A stretch of 64,000 bases of DNA from Paenibacillus sp. FSL W8-0426 (GCF_037969725.1 NZ_CP150203.1:5401001-5465000); one strand, 5' to 3'; numbered from the stretch's first letter, positions 28,234 to 38,256 are shown. Program-made: numbers and translations. The notes: a model not told the origin generated them from the sequence alone.

Positions 28234-30027
28234 TTACGATGTCGCATCGCCGGCCTCTTCCGTTTGCGACACGAACTGTTTTTGCGCCAGCTCGCGGTAC
28301 ACCTCGTGACTGCCAAGCAGCTCCGCATGCGTGCCCGTTCCGGTCACATGGCCGTGCTCCAGCACAACGATTTGGTCCGAGTCCACCACGGTGGACAACC
28401 GATGCGCGATGACCACCGTCGTTCGACCCTGCATCAGGTTGGACAAAGCTTGCTGCACCTCATGCTCCGATGTGCTGTCCAGGCTTGAGGTTGCTTCGTC
28501 CAGCAGCAGCACGTCAGGGCTGCGCAGCAAAGCGCGCGCAATGGCGATTCGCTGGCGTTGTCCCCCCGACAGCTTGATGCCGCGTTCCCCTACCTCGGTG
28601 TCGTATCCTTGCGGCAGCTTCTCGATAAACTCCTTGGCATAGGCCATCTCGGCCGCCCGCCGGATCTCCTCCACACTGGTTTCACGTCCCAAGCCGTAGG
28701 TGATGTTGTCCTTCACCGTGCCAGCCATGAGCGGACTTTCCTGTGAGACATAACCGATTTTGCTGCGCCACGAAGATAACGAATACGCCGTTATTGATTT
28801 CCCGCCGTAGGTGATGCTGCCTGCCTCGGGGCGATAAAACTGCTCCAGCAAAGAAAAAATGGTCGATTTGCCGCTGCCGCTCGGCCCCACGATCGCGGTC
28901 ACTTTGCGTGCAGGCAGCATCAAATCGATGCCGTGCAGCACTTCTTCTCCGGTCACGTACGAGAAGCGCACGTTGTTGAACGCAATGTTTTCATTGCCTT
29001 TGGGAGCCTCTTCGGTCTGATCGCGCGGCTCCTCCTCGTGGGCCAGTATGGCCTGGATGCGCTCGGTGGCTCCTACCACCTTTTGCAAACGAGAATATAG
29101 CGTCGTGAATTGCCCCATCGGCATGATGACTTGGAACAACAGCAGAATGAATGCTACCAGCTCCCCGGCCGACAGCAGGCCCGATGCCACGCGCATGCCT
29201 CCTACGCCGAGAATGACGACCAGCACCGCGGTCATGACAAACGTGAACAGCGGTCCGATCAGCGCCAGTATCCTCGCCTCCTGCAGACCAAAAGCAAACA
29301 TTTTACCGATTCTGGAGCTGCCCGCGTCGCTTTCTTGCTTTTCGGTACCGTATGCTTTTACGAGACGGATTTCACCGATGACCTGACTCAGCACCGACGT
29401 AAAACCCGCCATCTCATCCTGCTGTTTCTTCGAAATCTGGTACATTTTCCGGCCAACGGGCAGCAGGATCAGCAATGTTAGCGGAACGAGGCTTAGAATG
29501 ATCAACGACATGACCCAATCCAGGTAAAACAGGAGAGCCACGCCGCCGACCACCGCCACGATGTTTGATATGAACGAAACGAGGTAATCGGCGATCAGCG
29601 TCATAATTTGACTCGTATCGTTGGTAATGCGGCTCATCGTATCCCCTGTGCGGTTGCGGTCGAAATACGGCATCGGCAGCGATAACACCTTGTTCCACAA
29701 CTTGGTGCGGAGCGTTGCGACGACCCGTTGTCCCGCATAGTTCAGCAAATAAATGCTGATTCCCGCTGCGATCGCCTGAATGACAAAAGCGGCAATGAGC
29801 ATGATGATGACGGATTTATTCAATGCAGACATCGTCAGTCCGTCAATCAGCCCTTTGGTCATGAGCGGCACGATCAATCCGGCCGTCGTCTGAATCAGCG
29901 TGAGGATCAGGGCCACGATGAGAATCAGCTTCGGCGGCTGAGTCGAGGCGATCAGTTTTGCGAAATCCTTGAATCCCTTTTTCCCCAATTTAGGTTCTGT
30001 TTGCTTCTTTTGCTCCGTATCTTGCAT
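28234..30027 (-). CDS. ABC transporter, fused permease and ATPase (BmrA-like exporter)
   Basis: 597 aa half-transporter that acts as a homodimer. Six membrane helices at about 35-310, then the nucleotide-binding domain: Walker A GPSGSGKST, signature LSGGQRQRIAIARALL, Walker B VLLLDEATSSLD and switch histidine in VIAHRLST. The family exports lipids or drugs; substrate unknown. A single gene with AGGAGGA before the ATG. The 242 nt before helD contain no clear gene, and no strong terminator was found downstream. Confidence 0.93.
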   Translation of the reverse strand: MQDTEQKKQTEPKLGKKGFKDFAKLIASTQPPKLILIVALILTLIQTTAGLIVPLMTKGLIDGLTMSALNKSVIIMLIAAFVIQAIAAGISIYLLNYAGQRVVATLRTKLWNKVLSLPMPYFDRNRTGDTMSRITNDTSQIMTLIADYLVSFISNIVAVVGGVALLFYLDWVMSLIILSLVPLTLLILLPVGRKMYQISKKQQDEMAGFTSVLSQVIGEIRLVKAYGTEKQESDAGSSRIGKMFAFGLQEARILALIGPLFTFVMTAVLVVILGVGGMRVASGLLSAGELVAFILLLFQVIMPMGQFTTLYSRLQKVVGATERIQAILAHEEEPRDQTEEAPKGNENIAFNNVRFSYVTGEEVLHGIDLMLPARKVTAIVGPSGSGKSTIFSLLEQFYRPEAGSITYGGKSITAYSLSSWRSKIGYVSQESPLMAGTVKDNITYGLGRETSVEEIRRAAEMAYAKEFIEKLPQGYDTEVGERGIKLSGGQRQRIAIARALLRSPDVLLLDEATSSLDSTSEHEVQQALSNLMQGRTTVVIAHRLSTVVDSDQIVVLEHGHVTGTGTHAELLGSHEVYRELAQKQFVSQTEEAGDATS

Positions 30028-30123
30028 GGTCCTCCTCCTTACCCTTCATTCACACCTCAATCATACGACTGAACGCCCCATTTCGTTTCTCGGATTCGGA
30101 TTTGCTTGATGATGTCTTTTAGA

Positions 30124-31422
30124 CTACAAAATGCCGTGCAAAATGAAATTGGCCAAGAACAGAATGGAGATGCCGTACATGACCCCCGGAACGTTTTTTC
30201 CTTGTCCTGCAGCCAGCTTTGCGAGCGGATAAGCGATGAATCCAAACGCCATGCCGTCCACGATGCTGTACGTAAAAGGAATCATGACCATGATCAGAAA
30301 TGCCGGGAAAGCTTCGGTAAAATCGCGAAAATCCATCTGCCTTACGTCCTGAACCATCAAGCCCCCGATGATGATCAAAATAGGTGCAATCGCGCTGTCC
30401 GGAATATAACCGAGCAGCGGAATGAAGAAAAAGGTCGCGCCGAACAGCACGGCCGTCACGAGCGGCGTAAGGCCCGAACGCCCGCCTGCGGCGATGCCTG
30501 CCGTCGTTTCCGCGGCTGCCACAGCCGGGCTGCTGCCGAAGATGCCTGCAAACACATTGGTTACGGACAGGGCACGCAAACTGCCTTTGAACCGTTCCGG
30601 ACGGCCGATCAACTGCGTCTGCGCAGTGATCAGGCCGATATTTTCGAATACAACGATCAACAACAACAGGAAAACCGCGATCCAAAAGGCGAGCTGCGCC
30701 AAATGATCGAACGACAGCTGGGCGAACAGGCCGCCGTATTGGCGGATCGCTGCTCCGGCTGACACCGGCTCTCCCGGCTGCACGGCTCCAAGCACATAGG
30801 CCAACGCCGTTCCCGCCAATATGCTGATCAGCAGGCCGCCGGGCACGTTGCGAATGAATAATATCAGCGCGATGACCAGCGTGACGCAAGCGGTGATGAC
30901 CCCCGGTTCGCCGAAATGCCCGATCGTCACAAACGTCGTCTGGTGCGCGATCACGATCCCGCTTTTTTGCAGGCCGATAAAGGTCAAAAACAACCCGATG
31001 CCTACGGTAATGCCATGCTGCAAGTTTTTGGGTATGGCTTCGCTGACCATTTTATATAACGATGTAAAAGCAACGACCGCAAACAGAATGCCCGTAACGG
31101 TGACGACGGCCAGTGCCTCCTGCCAGCTCAGCTTCATGGAATGCACCAAGGTATATGTAAAAAACGCGTTGATCCCCATGCCCGGCACAACCACGATCGG
31201 GGATTTGCCCCAGAACGCCATGAGCAGGCAGCCTGCGATGGACGTCAGCAGCGTGCCAACCATCGCCGCCTGCAGCGGCATGCCGGCATCCGCCAAAATT
31301 GTAGCATTGACCATGACGATGTATACCACGGCAAAATAGGAAATCGCTCCTGCGATCAGTTCCTTTTTCCACTGGTTCCCCGGCTCCAATCCGAGGCGTC
31401 TGGTCATCCATCCTTGTTTCAT
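30124..31422 (-). CDS. NCS2/AzgA family purine permease
   Basis: 432 aa polytopic permease for adenine, guanine or hypoxanthine, close to PbuG/PbuO. Family motifs: ELIAGAISYFAVVYIVMVNATIL, GMGINAFFTYTLV and QKSGIVIAHQTTFV. The frame reaches 31563, but the start at 31422 (MKQGWMTRRLG) matches the family and lies 13 nt after AGGGG. No purine riboswitch core was recognised upstream, although many family members have one. Confidence 0.9.
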   Translation of the reverse strand: MKQGWMTRRLGLEPGNQWKKELIAGAISYFAVVYIVMVNATILADAGMPLQAAMVGTLLTSIAGCLLMAFWGKSPIVVVPGMGINAFFTYTLVHSMKLSWQEALAVVTVTGILFAVVAFTSLYKMVSEAIPKNLQHGITVGIGLFLTFIGLQKSGIVIAHQTTFVTIGHFGEPGVITACVTLVIALILFIRNVPGGLLISILAGTALAYVLGAVQPGEPVSAGAAIRQYGGLFAQLSFDHLAQLAFWIAVFLLLLIVVFENIGLITAQTQLIGRPERFKGSLRALSVTNVFAGIFGSSPAVAAAETTAGIAAGGRSGLTPLVTAVLFGATFFFIPLLGYIPDSAIAPILIIIGGLMVQDVRQMDFRDFTEAFPAFLIMVMIPFTYSIVDGMAFGFIAYPLAKLAAGQGKNVPGVMYGISILFLANFILHGIL

Positions 31423-31596
31423 CTGATTTCTATTCCCCTCTCTGACGCTGCAGTTCCCTATGTATTCAGCATGACGCGCAGCACCCCATATCATACACGC
31501 TTTTGTTGTTGAAGTACATGACGTACGCTTGACGCTTGGAAGGTTTTTCGGGATTGCGAACATGGGTGATACATCGCGGATTGCAGTCGAATTTCA

Positions 31597-31628
31597 CAAA
31601 AAAGGCAGGCACCGTAACGGCACCTGCG
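31597..31628 (-). terminator. Terminator of the hisS-aspS-tcdA operon
   Basis: Ten-pair stem (GCAGG..CCG with CGG..CCTGC, two G-U pairs on the minus-strand RNA, loop of 3) followed by six T, 16 nt after the tcdA stop. The G-U pairs would be A-C mismatches on the other strand, so the terminator points to the minus strand. Confidence 0.85.
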
Positions 31629-31643
31629 CTTTTTATGAAAAGC

Positions 31644-32405
31644 TTAATTTTTCTTCTTTTTCTCGGCGATTTCAAGCAGCTCTTTGACCACGACGCTGAC
31701 CATGATCAGTCCGACCACCGGAGGGACGTAGGCGTTGCTTGCCGGCGGCTGCTTGGCTTTGCGGATTTCCGGAGCGTTCTCGGGAACGATCTTCTCCGTA
31801 ACGTCCGCGCGAGGTTTCATCGGCTCCTCGGTGGAGAATACCACCTTCACGCCTTTTTTGATGCCGTCTTTGCGCAGCTTCGTGCGCACGACGCGGGCGA
31901 TCGGGTCCATGGACGTTTTGGAAATGTCCGCCACCTGGAATTTCGTCGGGTCCATTTTGTTGGCCGCACCCATGCTGGAAATGATCGGAATGCCGCGCTT
32001 CAGGCACTCCTTGATGAGATGGATTTTGTAAATGATCGTATCCGAAGCATCCACCACGTAATCCAGCTCGTATTTGAACAATTCTTCATACGTCTCTTCG
32101 GTATAGAACATGTTCAGCGCGATCGCTTCGCACTCGGGATTGATCAGCTTGACCCGTTCCACCATCAGGTCTGCCTTTTTTTGGCCCACGGTCGTGGTCA
32201 AGGCATGGATCTGACGGTTGATGTTGGTGATGTCCACGACATCCTTGTCGATCAGGATGATACGACCAACGCCGGTACGGGCGAGGGCCTCCACCGCGAT
32301 GGAGCCGACGCCGCCAATGCCGAGCACCGCAACGGTGCTGTTTTTCATCGTTTCAAGACCTTCAGGTCCGATTGCGAGCTCTGTTCTTGAAAATTGATGG
32401 AGCAT
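31644..32405 (-). CDS. tcdA: tRNA threonylcarbamoyladenosine dehydratase (YrvM)
   Basis: 253 aa ThiF/E1-like enzyme that uses ATP to convert t6A37 into cyclic t6A. The nucleotide motif is VLGIGGVGSIAVEALARTGVG, with DKDVVDITNINRQ after it. A C-terminal hydrophobic segment (VVGLIMVSVVVKELLEIA) may contact the membrane. B. subtilis yrvM also follows aspS. It begins 20 nt after the aspS stop and ends the operon before a strong terminator. Confidence 0.92.
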   Translation of the reverse strand: MLHQFSRTELAIGPEGLETMKNSTVAVLGIGGVGSIAVEALARTGVGRIILIDKDVVDITNINRQIHALTTTVGQKKADLMVERVKLINPECEAIALNMFYTEETYEELFKYELDYVVDASDTIIYKIHLIKECLKRGIPIISSMGAANKMDPTKFQVADISKTSMDPIARVVRTKLRKDGIKKGVKVVFSTEEPMKPRADVTEKIVPENAPEIRKAKQPPASNAYVPPVVGLIMVSVVVKELLEIAEKKKKN

Positions 32406-32424
32406 TGAGAATCAGATGCCTCCT

Positions 32425-34203
32425 TTATTTCTTTTCCGCCACCGGTTTGCGGGCTACGCGGATATGCAGCTGTTCCAGTTGATCCAGATCTACTTCGGAT
32501 GGAGCGTTCATGAGCAGGTCCGTTGCACTTGCCGTTTTCGGGAACGCAATCGTTTCGCGCAGGTTGGTGCGTCCAGCCAGCAGCATGACGAGACGGTCGA
32601 AACCAAAGGCGATCCCGCCGTGTGGTGGTGTTCCGTATTCGAATGCTTCAAGCAAGTAACCGAATTTTTCTTTCGCCACTTCCGGGGAAAGGCCCAGTGC
32701 GTCGAACATTTTTTCCTGTACGTCGCGTTTGTAAATACGCATCGAACCACCGCCGACTTCGTAACCGTTCAATACGAGGTCATACGCTTGGGCACGGATC
32801 TCGCCCGGATTGCTGTCGAACAGGTGCAGATCCTCGTCTTTCGGACGTGTGAACGGATGGTGTTCAGCTACATAACGTTTTGCTTCTTCATCATAACCGA
32901 GCAGTGGGAAGTCCACAACCCAAGCGAATTTGAATTTGCTGTCATCGATCAGGCCAAGCTGGCGGCCGATTTTGAGACGCAGGTTGCCGAGCACGTCGGC
33001 AACGACTTTTTTGTTGTCGGCAGAGAAGAGCAGCAAGTCCCCTTCTTCGGCTCCAGTACGTTCTTTGAGCGCTTCGATCTCTTCCGGCGTGAAGAACTTC
33101 ACGATTGGCCCTTTGAATTCGCCGTCTTTCACTTGAATCCAAGCCAGACCTTTGGCGCCATAACGTGCAGCGAACGGTCCGAGGTCGTCGATTTCCTTCC
33201 GGCTCCATGTGCCGCAGCCTTTCGCGTTCAGCACTTTCACTTCGCCGCCTTTTTCGATGACGGAAGCAAAGACTTTGACGCCGCTGGTCGCAACGATGTC
33301 GTTCACTTCGATCAATTCCATGCCGAAGCGCAGATCTGGCTTGTCGGAGCCGTATTTGCCCATGGCATCCGCATAAGTAATGCGTTGGAATGGCAGTTCG
33401 AGCTCAATGCCTTTCGTCTCGCGCAGCAATTTCGCCATCAATTGTTCCATCATCGGCAGCAGGTCATCCTGTTGCATGAAGGACGTTTCAATGTCGACTT
33501 GCGTGAACTCCGGCTGGCGGTCAGCACGCAGATCCTCGTCACGGAAGCAGCGGGCGATCTGATAGTAACGCTCCAGTCCACCGACCATCAGCAACTGCTT
33601 GTAAATTTGCGGGGACTGAGGCAGGGCGAAAAATTCGCCTTCATGCACGCGGCTCGGCACGAGATAGTCACGCGCGCCTTCCGGCGAGCTCTTGGTCAGG
33701 ATCGGCGTTTCCACTTCGATGAACTCTTCGCCATCCAGGAAGTCGCGGAATACTTTGGCTGCTTTGGAACGCAGCTTCAGCGTATCGAACATTTCCGGGC
33801 GGCGCAGGTCCAAATAACGATATTTCAAACGAAGAGACTCATCGACTTCAACGCCGTCTTCGATGAAGAACGGAGGTGTTTTGGCCGCATTCAGCACTTC
33901 GATTTCGGTCACTTGCACTTCGATTTCACCTGTAGGCAGGTTCGGGTTTACCGTTTCGGCATCGCGCTTCACGACTTTACCGGATACGGCAATGACGTAC
34001 TCGCTGCGCACTCTGTCCGCAATGGCAAGGGCTTCGCCGGAATATGCCGGGTTGAATACCACCTGCACGATGCCGCTGCGGTCGCGCAGATCGATGAACA
34101 GGACGCCTCCAAGGTCACGACGGGTTTGAACCCAGCCGTTCAGTGTTACGGTTTCACCGATGTGTGCGTTCGTCAAAGCGCCGCAATGATGACTTCTTTT
34201 CAT
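32425..34203 (-). CDS. aspS: Aspartyl-tRNA synthetase
   Basis: 592 aa bacterial-type class II enzyme. OB-fold anticodon domain at the N-terminus ([16 protein letters not shown]), motif 2 in [20 protein letters not shown] insertion in the middle and motif 3 in [15 protein letters not shown]. The start at 34203 has AAGGAG 7-8 nt upstream; the longer frame to 34257 has no ribosome site. It lies 146 nt downstream of hisS, probably on the same T-box-controlled transcript. Whether it is discriminating or also charges tRNA-Asn was not decided. Confidence 0.95.
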   Translation of the reverse strand: MKRSHHCGALTNAHIGETVTLNGWVQTRRDLGGVLFIDLRDRSGIVQVVFNPAYSGEALAIADRVRSEYVIAVSGKVVKRDAETVNPNLPTGEIEVQVTEIEVLNAAKTPPFFIEDGVEVDESLRLKYRYLDLRRPEMFDTLKLRSKAAKVFRDFLDGEEFIEVETPILTKSSPEGARDYLVPSRVHEGEFFALPQSPQIYKQLLMVGGLERYYQIARCFRDEDLRADRQPEFTQVDIETSFMQQDDLLPMMEQLMAKLLRETKGIELELPFQRITYADAMGKYGSDKPDLRFGMELIEVNDIVATSGVKVFASVIEKGGEVKVLNAKGCGTWSRKEIDDLGPFAARYGAKGLAWIQVKDGEFKGPIVKFFTPEEIEALKERTGAEEGDLLLFSADNKKVVADVLGNLRLKIGRQLGLIDDSKFKFAWVVDFPLLGYDEEAKRYVAEHHPFTRPKDEDLHLFDSNPGEIRAQAYDLVLNGYEVGGGSMRIYKRDVQEKMFDALGLSPEVAKEKFGYLLEAFEYGTPPHGGIAFGFDRLVMLLAGRTNLRETIAFPKTASATDLLMNAPSEVDLDQLEQLHIRVARKPVAEKK

Positions 34204-34349
34204 AATCAGACTCCTTATTATTTGAAATTCCCTCCCTGTACGAAGGCAGCCGCTCAAGGCCGCCCTGTCCAGTTCGGTTGTGTGAATAACGTTAATTTAG
34301 CCGCGAACCTTTCCAGCTCGTTTCCGATTCGGGATGAATGTTTAGCGGT

Positions 34350-35603
34350 TCAGTGGTTTCCTCTTACCGCAGCGGCCAGGTCATCCAGCTTCACGGTCCG
34401 TTGTTCTCCCGTTTCCATCGCTTTCAGCGCAATCTCGCCGCGCTCCAGCTCGTCATCCCCAAGGATGGCCGTATAACGGGCTTTGAAACGGTCTGCCGAT
34501 TTCATCTGGGCTTTCATTTTGCGGCCTAGATAATCGCGCTCGCCGGACAGCCCGGATTGACGCAGCTTGAACAACAAACGATTGACTTCGCGATCCGCAG
34601 CCTCGCCGAGGGCAATAAAGTACACGTCCAGCGGAGCAAGCTTGCTAACTTCGATATTCTGGTGCTCCAGAATAAGCTGGATGCGCTCCAGGCCGATACC
34701 GAAACCGATGCCAGGCTGATCCGGTCCGCCGATGTCGCCGACGAGTCCATTGTATCTGCCGCCGCCGCCGACCGTATCGATTGCGCCAATGCCTTGTGCT
34801 TTCAATTCGAACGCAGTCAATGTGTAATAATCCAGTCCGCGAACCAAACGATGATTCACGGCATAGTCCACGCCGAAGTCTTCCAGGTAGGATTTCAATG
34901 TTTCAAAATGATTCAGGGACTCTTCATCCAGGCTGTCCAAAATGGACGGTGCGCCTGTGAATTTGTCTTGATCCACCTTGCAGTCGAGCACGCGAAGCGG
35001 ATTGCGCTCCATGCGGGACTGGCAATCTTTACACAGGCTGTCTTTCATCGGTCTGAGGAACGACAGCAGCTGCTCGCGATAAGCCGCCCGGCTTGCCGGG
35101 TTGCCGACTGAGTTGATCTCCACTTTAACGTCCTGCAGTCCAAGCTCCACGCACAGCTGATAACCAAGCGCGATCACTTCTGCGTCGATCGACGGATCGA
35201 CCGCCCCGATCGCTTCCACGCCAAACTGGTGGAATTGGCGCTGACGTCCTGCCTGCGGGCGCTCATAACGAAACATCGGTCCGATGTAATACAATTTGCT
35301 GACATCAGGTTCGCCATACAGTTTGTTTTCCACGTAAGAGCGAACCACGCCGGCAGTGCCCTCTGGACGAAGCGTCATGCTGCGGTTCCCTTTATCATCA
35401 AACGTGTACATTTCCTTTTCCACGATATCCGTCGTTTCGCCTACGCCGCGAACAAACAAAGCTGTCTGTTCAAATATAGGGGTACGAATTTCGCGGTAAT
35501 TATACCGGCGGCACAAGTCGCGTGCTTTTTCCTCAACGGCCTGCCATTTCTCGACAACACCAGGCAGCAAATCCTGCGTTCCTGTTGGTTTTTGAAATGC
35601 CAT
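34350..35603 (-). CDS. hisS: Histidyl-tRNA synthetase
   Basis: 417 aa class II synthetase. HisA motif LVRGLDYYTLTAFEL, motif 2 FRYERPQAGRQRQFHQFG and motif 3 GIGFGIGLERIQL are visible, and the C-terminal anticodon-binding domain starts at about residue 325. First gene of hisS-aspS-tcdA; preceded by a T-box leader whose terminator ends 35 nt before the start. Confidence 0.96.
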   Translation of the reverse strand: MAFQKPTGTQDLLPGVVEKWQAVEEKARDLCRRYNYREIRTPIFEQTALFVRGVGETTDIVEKEMYTFDDKGNRSMTLRPEGTAGVVRSYVENKLYGEPDVSKLYYIGPMFRYERPQAGRQRQFHQFGVEAIGAVDPSIDAEVIALGYQLCVELGLQDVKVEINSVGNPASRAAYREQLLSFLRPMKDSLCKDCQSRMERNPLRVLDCKVDQDKFTGAPSILDSLDEESLNHFETLKSYLEDFGVDYAVNHRLVRGLDYYTLTAFELKAQGIGAIDTVGGGGRYNGLVGDIGGPDQPGIGFGIGLERIQLILEHQNIEVSKLAPLDVYFIALGEAADREVNRLLFKLRQSGLSGERDYLGRKMKAQMKSADRFKARYTAILGDDELERGEIALKAMETGEQRTVKLDDLAAAVRGNH

Positions 35604-35639
35604 GATTCATCCCTCCATCATTTTAGTTCTCTATATAAC

Positions 35640-36036
35640 AAAAAAATCCCTCGCCCTGCTTGCCGAATCATCGGCAAACAAAGGGACGAGAGATTGTGTT
35701 TAACATTCACCCGTGGTACCACCCACATTCCGGAACACCCGACGCCACACAGACCAGTCAAGTTTGTCATGAACCGATGCGTGAGGTCACCTCATCAGTC
35801 ATTCATTCCGCTCCACGTATAACGCACGTCCTGCGCAGTTCGGCTACTGGCCACCGGAGAAGCTCCGCTGTGTTCGCCGCCTGTTCTCGGGGAAGTCATT
35901 CATCCGCTCATCAAGAGAATCCTTACAGCCTGGGGATTCTTCTCTGTTCTTGTGGGTTCGGATTACTTGGTCCCGTCATCGAATCGTCGATTCATCAGTT
36001 TTAACGTTATAATATGACGTTAAAAGTTAATTTATT
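35640..36036 (-). promoter_or_regulatory. T-box riboswitch leader of hisS-aspS-tcdA
   Basis: The T-box sequence GGGTGGTACCACGG is at 35711-35724. The terminator at 35640-35690 is a long GC-rich stem (TCCCTCGCCCTGC with its complement) ending in a T run. About 300 nt of structured leader precede it. The transcript covers both a His and an Asp synthetase, so the specifier could be either codon; a GAC is visible within a possible specifier region, but I cannot assign it safely. Confidence 0.93.
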
Positions 36037-36041
36037 TCCTG

Positions 36042-36070
36042 ATTGTAATGAACCGCAGTACTAAAGTCAA
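36042..36070 (-). promoter_or_regulatory. Sigma-A promoter of the hisS T-box transcript
   Basis: TTGACT at 36065-36070, 17-nt spacer and TACAAT at 36042-36047 on the minus strand, ending directly before the leader. Confidence 0.88.
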
Positions 36071-36091
36071 GAGCTAACGCTCAAAGGAAGC

Positions 36092-36122
36092 AAAAAAAAG
36101 CCTGCACACCGTGTGCAGGCTC
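36092..36122 (-). terminator. Terminator after the 148-aa stress-protein-like gene
   Basis: Perfect stem AGCCTGCACAC with GTGTGCAGGCT, T run on the minus strand. The 100 nt between it and the stop at 36225 are AT-rich untranslated sequence. Confidence 0.88.
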
Positions 36123-36224
36123 AAAAGATATATAAAAAAGGGGGTCATGTCTGTTATTATAAACAGGCTATGTTAAAGACCCATGAATCCAATGTTACAG
36201 GATCATTACAAAAATGATAGCGCT

Positions 36225-36671
36225 TTAATTTAATTCCTCCACGTACGCTCCATTGCTTCTCAGCTTGTGAATGATTTCGTTATAATCCTCGTCATTCACC
36301 TTGGCCGAAAGAACATAGCGCAGATCTCCAAAATCAGTTGTGGATATATTGGATGCATTCAACATGTCATGATCCTCATTTACGCGCTCCCTCGTTCCCC
36401 CATCGGCATCGCGGTCCACCGGGGCCACGACGGGAATCACGTTCTCGCTCGCCGGAACTCCGGGAGAAGAACCCACCCCCATTGCGCCGTTCGTGCCCGC
36501 TGCGCCAGCCGTGTTGTAAGGAACCAGGGGCACCATCAGCTTTTGGTCCCTTCCGATCGCATCGTCCAGCTGCCCTACCTCCAATTGCTCCGTGCGAAAC
36601 GTCTGCAATGACGTTCTTGCTCCCTCTGCGTCATCTTCGGTACGAAAATAAGCCTGAATATGCTTTGCCAT
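36225..36671 (-). CDS. Uncharacterised protein, possibly a general-stress-protein-17M-like fold
   Basis: 148 aa. An N-terminal alpha/beta half (HIQAYFRTEDDAEGARTSLQTF) and a C-terminal half (LRYVLSAKVNDEDYNEIIHKL) look like the two ends of a ferredoxin-like module. Between them is a glycine-, proline- and alanine-rich linker (about residues 55-85). This resembles heat-shock/general-stress proteins of the YflT type, but the likeness is weak, so no function is assigned. A good ribosome site (AGGAGGGA) supports translation. Own terminator. Confidence 0.75.
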   Translation of the reverse strand: MAKHIQAYFRTEDDAEGARTSLQTFRTEQLEVGQLDDAIGRDQKLMVPLVPYNTAGAAGTNGAMGVGSSPGVPASENVIPVVAPVDRDADGGTRERVNEDHDMLNASNISTTDFGDLRYVLSAKVNDEDYNEIIHKLRSNGAYVEELN

Positions 36672-36779
36672 GCCAATCCCTCCTTTTCATTTCGGCGAAA
36701 TGCTCCATTCCATCCGGGCTGATTATGATGCGGGAACAGGAGCATTAGCCTGCCCTGCTCCTGCCCCGTAATGAAACGG

Positions 36780-37286
36780 TTAGATAACCTTCAACAGTTC
36801 GCGAACGAAAGCCGGTTCGTCCTTCGGCGTTCGCGACGTAATGAAATTTCCATCCACAACCGCTTCATGATCCTGGAATTCGGCTCCTGCATTGACCATG
36901 TCGTCCTTCAGCGGCGGGTATGCGGTAATCGTGCGTCCCTTCAACAGATTGGCGCTTGCCAAAATTTGCGGTCCATGGCAGATGGCGGCAATCGGTTTTT
37001 TGGCGCTGTTGATCTCCGTCACGAATTTCAAAATGTGAGCATCGGTTCTCAAATTTTCCGGGGACGATCCCCCGGGAATGACCACGGCATCATAGTCGGC
37101 TGCAACAGCGTCTGCAATGGCTTTATCCGTCGTGTATGTTGCCTTGCCGTTCTTTCCTTTCAACACTTCTCCGGCTTTGAGGCCGATAATTTCGACATCG
37201 TGTCCGGCTTGCTTGACCTCATCGTAAGGTACCTGCATTTCCGAATCCTCGAACTCGTTTGCCAACAAAAATGCGATTTTGCTCAT
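36780..37286 (-). CDS. DJ-1/PfpI family protein (YfkM-like)
   Basis: 168 aa type 1 glutamine-amidotransferase fold. The nucleophile cysteine is in PIAAICHGPQIL and the acidic partner in FLLANEFEDSE; a DHEAVVDGNFITSRTP segment gives the family's C-terminal signature. Members include intracellular proteases and proposed glyoxal-adduct deglycases; the reaction is debated. Often stress-induced. Monogenic, preceded by the gap 37287-37493, which holds a weak promoter-like site. Confidence 0.9.
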   Translation of the reverse strand: MSKIAFLLANEFEDSEMQVPYDEVKQAGHDVEIIGLKAGEVLKGKNGKATYTTDKAIADAVAADYDAVVIPGGSSPENLRTDAHILKFVTEINSAKKPIAAICHGPQILASANLLKGRTITAYPPLKDDMVNAGAEFQDHEAVVDGNFITSRTPKDEPAFVRELLKVI

Positions 37287-37493
37287 TGGTCATGCTCTCC
37301 TTTCACACTGGTCAACCCCGTTGATTTCCTGCGGTTCGTTTCATGTCTGGAAACCATGGTCGCTTTTTTCAGGCGTCTTACTGCAAAAGTAAAGCGCTTG
37401 TGCCTAGTTTGTTATTACCCTAACAAGCTTCTTTTATAACAGGTCCTGAGTGAACGGTCGGCTTCTTCCACCATACCGTTATTTGCGGAAACA

Positions 37494-37526
37494 ACAAAAA
37501 GCCATGATTCGAGTCATGGCTTTTTG
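37494..37526 (-). terminator. Terminator of the relA-dtd transcript
   Basis: Perfect stem AAAAAGCCATGA...TCATGGCTTTTT with a 6-nt loop and T runs on both strands. It lies after the small gene at 37538. Confidence 0.88.
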
Positions 37527-37537
37527 CTGTGGCATCC

Positions 37538-37762
37538 TCAAACGCGTGGGAGACGCGGCGGTTTGCCCTTATCCTTCTCTTGAACGAACCAGATCGCTGC
37601 AACACAATCCGCTGCCGCCCGGGCCAACTGAAGCGATTCATGCATGCTGCCCGGAGGAAGCAGCGGTTCCATGCGCGAACGGCTTTCCTTCGTGGATTGG
37701 CGCATAATGATGGCGTGCTCCTTTGCCCTGCTACGGGCTGCAGATTTCAACATATCCTTCAT
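37538..37762 (-). CDS. Small uncharacterised protein downstream of dtd
   Basis: 74 aa, helical and basic, no recognised domain. The ATG has AAAGG 5 nt upstream, and the frame fits between the dtd stop (21 nt away) and a strong terminator, which supports it as a real gene. A Ser/Arg-rich centre and a proline-rich tail suggest partial disorder. It could still be a non-coding 3' region. Confidence 0.45.
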   Translation of the reverse strand: MKDMLKSAARSRAKEHAIIMRQSTKESRSRMEPLLPPGSMHESLQLARAAADCVAAIWFVQEKDKGKPPRLPRV

Positions 37763-37783
37763 TATGGCCTTTCCCCGCCGGGA

Positions 37784-38245
37784 TTATGCCTGGCCTTCCT
37801 GACGAATCGGGCTTTCCACCATGAGCGTCACCGGTCCCCAATTGGTAAAGGTCACATCCATCATAGCCCCGAAACGTCCGGTTTCGACCTGAATGCCCTT
37901 ATCCCGCAGCAATTGGTTGAATGTTTCATACAATGCAGCCGCCGCTTCAGGTCTTGCCGCAGCCGCAAAGCTGGGGCGCTTGCCCTTACGGCAGTCGCCG
38001 TACAAGGTGAACTGGGAGACCGACAGAACGGCTCCGCCCACGTCAATCAGGCTGAGATTCATTTTCTCCTGCTCATCCTCGAAAATCCGCAAACCGGCGA
38101 TTTTGTCGGCCAGATAAACGGCATCCTTTTCCGTATCCTCATGCGTGATGCCGACCAGCAGCATCAGGCCGAATTCGATCTGTCCAGTCACTTCGTCCCC
38201 GACGGTAACCCGGGCTTCTTTGCAACGTTGTACAAGCACTCTCAT
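37784..38245 (-). CDS. dtd: D-aminoacyl-tRNA deacylase
   Basis: 153 aa. Hydrolyses D-aminoacyl-tRNA and glycyl-tRNA-Ala. The two signature motifs are present: [19 protein letters not shown] and [12 protein letters not shown] with the Gly-cisPro pair. It starts 12 nt after the relA stop; the rel-dtd pair is conserved in Bacillales. Confidence 0.96.
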   Translation of the reverse strand: MRVLVQRCKEARVTVGDEVTGQIEFGLMLLVGITHEDTEKDAVYLADKIAGLRIFEDEQEKMNLSLIDVGGAVLSVSQFTLYGDCRKGKRPSFAAAARPEAAAALYETFNQLLRDKGIQVETGRFGAMMDVTFTNWGPVTLMVESPIRQEGQA

Positions 38246-38256
38246 GCTTAAGCTCC

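Noticed and set aside
31423..31596. Possible purine riboswitch before the NCS2 permease
   Set aside because: The conserved purine aptamer loop sequences are not visible.
32416..34476. 686-codon plus-strand frame opposite aspS
   Set aside because: Same reason: shadow of a synthetase gene with complete motifs on the minus strand.
37415..37440. Sigma-B-like site (GTTATA, 14 nt, GGGTAA) before the DJ-1/PfpI gene
   Set aside because: The -35 match is only 4 of 6, and sigma-B is, to my knowledge, not general in Paenibacillus. It could be chance.
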